DNA from: Acetispira formosa (nom. nud.)
GTDB taxonomy: Bacteria; Desulfobacterota; Desulfarculia; Adiutricales; Adiutricaceae
Assembly: GCA_023525915.1 (NCBI GenBank)
Contig: CP026657.1
Span: forward strand, 1,860,001 to 1,924,000
DNA length: 64,000 bases
Direction of reading: 5' to 3'
The notes under the pieces were generated by a model that saw only the letters and a program-made list of their open reading frames with translations, was not told the origin of the DNA and ran no database searches. Positions 60,349 through 64,000 of the stretch are shown here, piece by piece. The translations under genes and the position numbers were made by a program. Each line of letters opens with the position of its first letter. Positions within the stretch are counted from its first letter, which is position 1.

Positions 60349-61491
60349 ATGTCCCTTACCTTCCAAATTAATGACGAAAACCTGGGCACCTTTATCGCCG
60401 ATGAAAAGATCTCCGGCCGCCAGCTTGAGGAGCTCAGGGAAATCGTCGGAAACATTGAAAATGATGAAACCAGCCTCAAAAAGGCGGCCAAGCTCATCAG
60501 GGCCATGGTCACCAAAGATCCGCTGTTTCTGCGGGGCTACGCCATGCTGGCGGAAATGTATATTGACCTTGATGACGAACCCCGCGCGGCTGAATGGCAT
60601 GTCAACGGCTGTCAGGCGGCCCTGAAAATAATACCCGAAGATTTTAACGGCCCCATGGATATGGAAAACCCCGATGTCCAGTGCTTTATGCGCTGTCACA
60701 GCGGTTATGTGGAAGCCCTGGCCGCCAAGGGCGAATACAAGGCCGCCCTGGCCGCCTCTCATCGCCAACTGACATTCGATCCTGAAGATATGTTCGATCG
60801 CGGCCGCGACCTGGGTGAAATGGCCATTATGGCCGAGCAGCCCGAAGAAGCGGCCGGCATCCTCAGCGAACAGGTCCAGTTCATGCCCACCGCCAATTAC
60901 AGCCTGGGCTTTCTGGCCTTTCAGAACGGCGATTACGCCAGGGCCATAACCCTTCTGCGCCGCGCCTTTGTGCTGGCCCCCTATTCGGTGGATTTTCTGA
61001 CCGGCCGCCTGACCGCGCCCAACATTTTTTGGGAACAGGGCCCGGAGCCGCCTGATTACCATGAGAACATGGCCTATGTGGAGCTTCTGGGCGGCGAGAT
61101 CTGGACCAATAACCAGGCCGCCCGTGAGTTCATGGAATGGCTCTCCCAGACCAGCCTGGCCATGACCGAGAGGGCAGCTCTGGTGGGCGTTTCGGAGAAA
61201 TGCATGATGGCTGAAGACGGTGAAGAGATGAGCGCGGCCGTGGCCGAGCGGGAGAAGGTGCTGGCGGCCATAAATGATGAAACCAGCGCCAAGCTGGTGA
61301 AGGAAGTGGACGACCCAGATGACGGCGACACCATGTATCCCTGGCAGCTTTACGCCAAGGCCCAGGAGCGCATGATCCAGGAAGAAGACGGCTGCGTCTG
61401 CGGTGATGACGACGGCGATGACAGCGGCTGCGGTTGTGGGTGCGGCTGCGGTTGTGGGTGCGGCTGCGGCGACCCCGATCACAAGCATTAA
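60349..61491 (+). CDS. TPR-like protein with acidic and Gly-Cys-repeat C terminus
   Basis: 380 aa. Residues 1-330 are helical with TPR-type pattern: LEELREIVGNIENDETSLKKAAKLIRAMVTKDPLFLRGYAMLAEMYIDLDDEPRAAEWHVNGCQAAL, GYVEALAAKGEYKAALAASHRQLTFDPED, LGFLAFQNGDYARAITLLRRAFVLAP. The C terminus is GCVCGDDDGDDSG, seven Gly-Cys repeats, then GDPDHKH; the coding DNA is a near-tandem 24-bp unit. An acidic stretch plus eight or nine Cys and terminal His looks metal-binding (compare SEC-C-type tails that bind Zn). No family name recognised. Stands between two family-D repeats. Confidence 0.7.
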   Translation: MSLTFQINDENLGTFIADEKISGRQLEELREIVGNIENDETSLKKAAKLIRAMVTKDPLFLRGYAMLAEMYIDLDDEPRAAEWHVNGCQAALKIIPEDFNGPMDMENPDVQCFMRCHSGYVEALAAKGEYKAALAASHRQLTFDPEDMFDRGRDLGEMAIMAEQPEEAAGILSEQVQFMPTANYSLGFLAFQNGDYARAITLLRRAFVLAPYSVDFLTGRLTAPNIFWEQGPEPPDYHENMAYVELLGGEIWTNNQAAREFMEWLSQTSLAMTERAALVGVSEKCMMAEDGEEMSAAVAEREKVLAAINDETSAKLVKEVDDPDDGDTMYPWQLYAKAQERMIQEEDGCVCGDDDGDDSGCGCGCGCGCGCGCGDPDHKH

Positions 61492-61557
61492 GAATTATGA
61501 TGAGATATCTCGGCCGGGCGCGGCTGAAAAAGCCCGCCCGCCGATCAGGCGCGATTA

Positions 61558-61699
61558 AGAACTTGTTCGTAAATAAGGGATTTTGTTCCCTGGCTAGGCG
61601 CGAGTGTTTTTTAAGCGGAGTAATATACTAATATTTCGAGCATTAAAAAACGCGAGCAACGACGCCAGGGGGCAAAATCACTATTTACGAACAAGTTCT
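61558..61699. mobile_element. Repeat family D (copy 3, different terminal repeats)
   Basis: 142 bp, same core (CTGGCTAGGCGCGAG, CATTAAAAA, CAACGACGCCAGGG) but termini AGAACTTGTTCGTAAATA / TATTTACGAACAAGTTCT instead of the AGAAGTCATTTCATAAATA type. Both ends changed together. Confidence 0.9.
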
Positions 61700-61733
61700 A
61701 AGCCTGCCCCATGGTTTACTAGAGAGGATTGTT

Positions 61734-63032
61734 GTGGAAAAGCTGAATACTTATAAAGTTCTGGCCGAGCGTGGCTACATTTACCAGTGCACTGATGAAG
61801 CCAACCTGATTCAACTGTTCGACAAGGAAGTGGTCACCGCCTATGTCGGCTTCGACATCACCGCTGATTCGCTTCATGTGGGGCACATGCTGCCCATGAT
61901 GGCCCTGTCCTGGCTGGATCGCACCGGCCACCGGCCCATAACCCTGATGGGCGGCGGCACCAGCATGATCGGCGATCCCAGCGGGCGCACCGAAGCGCGC
62001 AAACTCATGACCCGCGAAACCATCCTCAAGAACATGGAGGGCATACGGCCCCAGGCCGCCAAGTTCCTCAGCCTCCATCAGGGCGGCAGAGCCTTGATGC
62101 TGGACAACAGCGAATGGCTGATGCACCTGAACTATCTCGAATTCCTGCGCGACATCGGCAAGCATTTTTCCGTCAACCGGATGCTGTCGGCCGAAAGCTA
62201 CAGAAGCCGCCTGGAAGACGGCCTGACGTTCATGGAATTTAATTATATGGTCATGCAGGCCTATGACTTTCTCTACCTGTTTGAAAAAGAGGGCAACAAG
62301 CTTCAAATGGGCGGCCAGGATCAGTGGGGCAACATCGTGGCCGGGGTCGATCTGATCCGCCGGGTCAACGGCGGGGAGGCTTATGGCGCCACCATTCCCC
62401 TACTCCTGGACCCCAAGACCGGGGCCAAATTCGGCAAGACCAACGCGGGCGCGGTCTGGCTGGATAAAAAACTGACCTCGGTTTATGATTTCTATCAGTT
62501 CTGGCGCAACACCGATGACCAGCAGACCGGGAGCCTGCTGAACCTGTTCACTTTCCTGCCCCTGGAAGAGACCACTTATCTCGGTTCGCTCCCCGGCAAC
62601 CTGGTCAACCGGGCCAAGGAAATTCTGGCCTATGAGGTCACGGCCATGTGCCACACCCCGGAAGAAGCGGCTCAGGCCTATCTGGCCTCAATCCGCACCT
62701 TCGGCCCGGCCGACCCGGCCGGTGAGGTCAAGACCAGCTCGGCCGTGGCCAAACTGACCAAGGATGACGCCCTGGCCGACATCCCCACTGTAAAGGTCAA
62801 GCTGGCCGACCTTGAAGCCGCCACCCATGCCGAGCTGTTTATGCTGGCCGGTCTGGCCGATTCCAAGGGCGACGCCCGCCGCCTGATCCGTGGCGGCGGG
62901 GCCTATGTCGATGAAATTCAGGTCGCGGCCCAGGCGGAAAATGAGCCGGTGAAGGGCGCTTCCTGGCTGGCGGCTGGCGAAGTGACCCTGCGGGCGGGCA
63001 AAAAACGCTATAAAAAGATTCAGGTGGCCTGA
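61734..63032 (+). CDS. tyrS: Tyrosyl-tRNA synthetase
   Basis: 432 aa, GTG start with GAGAGG upstream. Class-I signature HVGH at 48-51 (ADSLHVGHMLPMMAL), then GGGTSMIGDPSGRTEARKLM, DNSEWL, MEFNYMVMQAYDFLYLF, QMGGQDQWGNIVAGVDLI and the KMSKS-type loop KFGKT near 231-235. C-terminal S4-like RNA-binding domain (TVKVKLADLEAATH...GGGAYVDEIQV..). Charges tRNA-Tyr. A Nudix gene starts 1 bp later, likely coexpressed. Confidence 0.97.
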   Translation: MEKLNTYKVLAERGYIYQCTDEANLIQLFDKEVVTAYVGFDITADSLHVGHMLPMMALSWLDRTGHRPITLMGGGTSMIGDPSGRTEARKLMTRETILKNMEGIRPQAAKFLSLHQGGRALMLDNSEWLMHLNYLEFLRDIGKHFSVNRMLSAESYRSRLEDGLTFMEFNYMVMQAYDFLYLFEKEGNKLQMGGQDQWGNIVAGVDLIRRVNGGEAYGATIPLLLDPKTGAKFGKTNAGAVWLDKKLTSVYDFYQFWRNTDDQQTGSLLNLFTFLPLEETTYLGSLPGNLVNRAKEILAYEVTAMCHTPEEAAQAYLASIRTFGPADPAGEVKTSSAVAKLTKDDALADIPTVKVKLADLEAATHAELFMLAGLADSKGDARRLIRGGGAYVDEIQVAAQAENEPVKGASWLAAGEVTLRAGKKRYKKIQVA

Positions 63033-63033
63033 C

Positions 63034-63582
63034 ATGACCCCGGTAGTCTGGCCTCTGGTAAAAGATGAATCAGTTTTGAAAACGCCCATATTTGAAGTGC
63101 GGCGCAATGTCTGCCAATCCCCCAAAGACGGGCAGGACAAGGGCTTTTTTGTGCTGGACTGCCCGGACTGGGTCCAGGTGCTGCCCATCACCGAAGATGG
63201 GCGGGCCGTCCTGGTCCGCCAGTTCCGGCAGGGCACTCGCGCCCTCAGCCTGGAACTGCCCGGCGGCGTGATCGAAAAAGGCCAGGAACCCCTGGAGGCC
63301 GGGCAACGCGAACTTCGTGAGGAAACCGGCTACACATCGGAAAGCTGGCGGCATATGGCGTCATTTAAGCCCAACCCGGCCGTCAACACCAACACCGCCC
63401 ATTTTTTCGTGGCGGAAAAGGCCCGTCTGACCGACTCGACCGAATTCGATGAGAATGAGGATATAGAGCTGGTTCTGGTGGATTTGAAAGAATTGCCCGG
63501 CATGGTGCTGAGGGGTGAAATCGACCATGCCATTATGTCGGCCGCCATATCATTCTATTTCATGAAGGAAAAAGGCTGCTGA
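63034..63582 (+). CDS. Nudix hydrolase (ADP-ribose pyrophosphatase-like)
   Basis: 182 aa. Complete Nudix box: GGVIEKGQEPLEAGQRELREETGY, with the REL-EE-G residues that bind Mg2+. The part before it (VLPITEDGRAVLVRQFRQGTRALSLELPGG) is like the NudF/ADP-ribose pyrophosphatase branch, with LELPGG. Hydrolyses a nucleoside diphosphate linked to X. Follows tyrS by one base, so it is in the same transcript; a lipoprotein gene starts 51 bp after the stop. Confidence 0.93.
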   Translation: MTPVVWPLVKDESVLKTPIFEVRRNVCQSPKDGQDKGFFVLDCPDWVQVLPITEDGRAVLVRQFRQGTRALSLELPGGVIEKGQEPLEAGQRELREETGYTSESWRHMASFKPNPAVNTNTAHFFVAEKARLTDSTEFDENEDIELVLVDLKELPGMVLRGEIDHAIMSAAISFYFMKEKGC

Positions 63583-63633
63583 CGGTTTGGGCTGATTTAC
63601 CCTAATTTTTCAAGGCTTTATGAGGTGAGCGAA

Positions 63634-64000
63634 ATGAGCAGAATAAAAATTCCGGCTATTGTCCTGTCGCTTTTGATACTGACCGCCTGCATGGGCGCCA
63701 AGGCGATGGAAGTGACCTACACCCTCCGCTCCGGCGTGTCCCTTAAAGATTACACCGTGTATCTGGTGGTCAATGACCAGCGTAAATATCAGGAACTGGT
63801 CGGCCCGGAAGCGCGCGAACGCGGTCTCTTTGAAGAGCTGCGCGGCGGCCGTTTTGATTTGAAGATAGATATGCCCAACGGCTCGAAAGTGACCATGACC
63901 AACCTCACTCCGGTGGAAGCGGTGAGGGAGTCGGTCAGCCGCAAGCTTGCCACCCAGGGCGCGAGCACGACCAACCAGCGAGCCAGCGCCCACCTGACGG
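63634..64000 (+). CDS. Lipoprotein (partial, runs off right edge)
   Basis: Translating from ATG 63634 (GAGGTGAGCGAA upstream) gives at least 122 aa: a signal with lipobox LTAC (MSRIKIPAIVLSLLILTAC) then MGAKAMEVTYTLRSGVSLKDYTVYLVVNDQRKYQELV... The mature part looks beta-rich and no family was recognised. The frame is open at the right edge, so the C terminus is missing. Perhaps in the tyrS transcript. Confidence 0.7.
   Translation, partial: MSRIKIPAIVLSLLILTACMGAKAMEVTYTLRSGVSLKDYTVYLVVNDQRKYQELVGPEARERGLFEELRGGRFDLKIDMPNGSKVTMTNLTPVEAVRESVSRKLATQGASTTNQRASAHLT

Noticed and set aside
1..64000. tRNA or rRNA genes in the intergenic palindromes
   Set aside because: No stretch with a T-arm GTTCRANYC and a matching acceptor stem of tRNA geometry was found; GC-rich stems belong to repeats.

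Overview
The window reads as chromosomal DNA of a GC-rich Gram-negative bacterium, most likely a member of the Desulfobacterota (former Deltaproteobacteria). This rests on the gene set and order, not on a search: ihfA next to a MerR-like gene behind pheST, a PilA pilin with a sigma-54 type promoter, an MJ0042 zinc-ribbon protein, LolA, split PurH, CheR-TPR and Hsp20 pairs. No rRNA, tRNA, CRISPR array, prophage or transposase gene was found.

Layout. 1-13.3 kb (minus strand): AAA+ ATPase, AmpG-like permease, trmD, rplS, rpmI, rplT, a small ORF, pheS, pheT, ihfA, a MerR-like regulator and a CheR-like methyltransferase cut by the left edge, plus two Hsp20 genes. 13.4-25.3 kb (plus): two oligopeptide ABC permeases, a chemosensory block (CheY, a CheA with rearranged domains, a two-receiver protein), a MaoC-type hydratase, a class-I amidotransferase-like hydrolase, a heptosyltransferase-like enzyme, obgE and a stand-alone IMP cyclohydrolase. 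25.8-30.2 kb: Fe-alcohol dehydrogenase, radical SAM/SPASM protein, a duplicated small ORF flanking a dead PIN toxin gene with its partner, and the type IV pilin. 30.6-39 kb: TraB/GumN protein, LolA, prephenate dehydrogenase, HPRT, zinc-ribbon protein and a fused glycerol-3-phosphate acyltransferase/dehydrogenase. 39-46.4 kb: a corrinoid/iron-type ABC importer, precorrin-2 methyltransferase, a gate-domain membrane protein and a chemoreceptor. 46.6-52.7 kb: DJ-1 protein, panB, a GlxA-like regulator, cobyric acid synthase and RmlA. 52.9-57.1 kb (minus): nucleotide-sugar dehydrogenase, aminotransferase and an oxidoreductase-acetyltransferase fusion, which together match the route to UDP-2,3-diacetamido-glucuronic acid. 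57.5-64 kb: HPt-STAS protein, thioredoxin reductase, a TPR protein with a Gly-Cys tail, tyrS, a Nudix hydrolase and a lipoprotein cut by the right edge.

The most striking property is the intergenic DNA. Nearly every gap over about 120 bp is occupied by palindromic repeats of at least nine families (called A to I here), some 30 or more copies in 64 kb. Some carry terminal inverted repeats (B, C, D, H); others are long hairpins (A, E, F, G). Between copies the stems or termini differ, but both arms of one copy differ together, while loops and cores stay the same. Family B often starts directly at a stop codon and ends just before the next gene's ribosome binding site. Family C is found inside family E, and segment I inside family C. 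No enzyme that could mobilise them lies in the window.

Functional links: translation genes cluster (pheST, rplS, rpmI, rplT, trmD, tyrS, ihfA); corrinoid import and synthesis genes sit within 12 kb; chemosensory parts (CheR, CheY, CheA, receivers, MCP, HPt-STAS) are scattered; envelope sugar genes lie at 51.8-57.1 kb.
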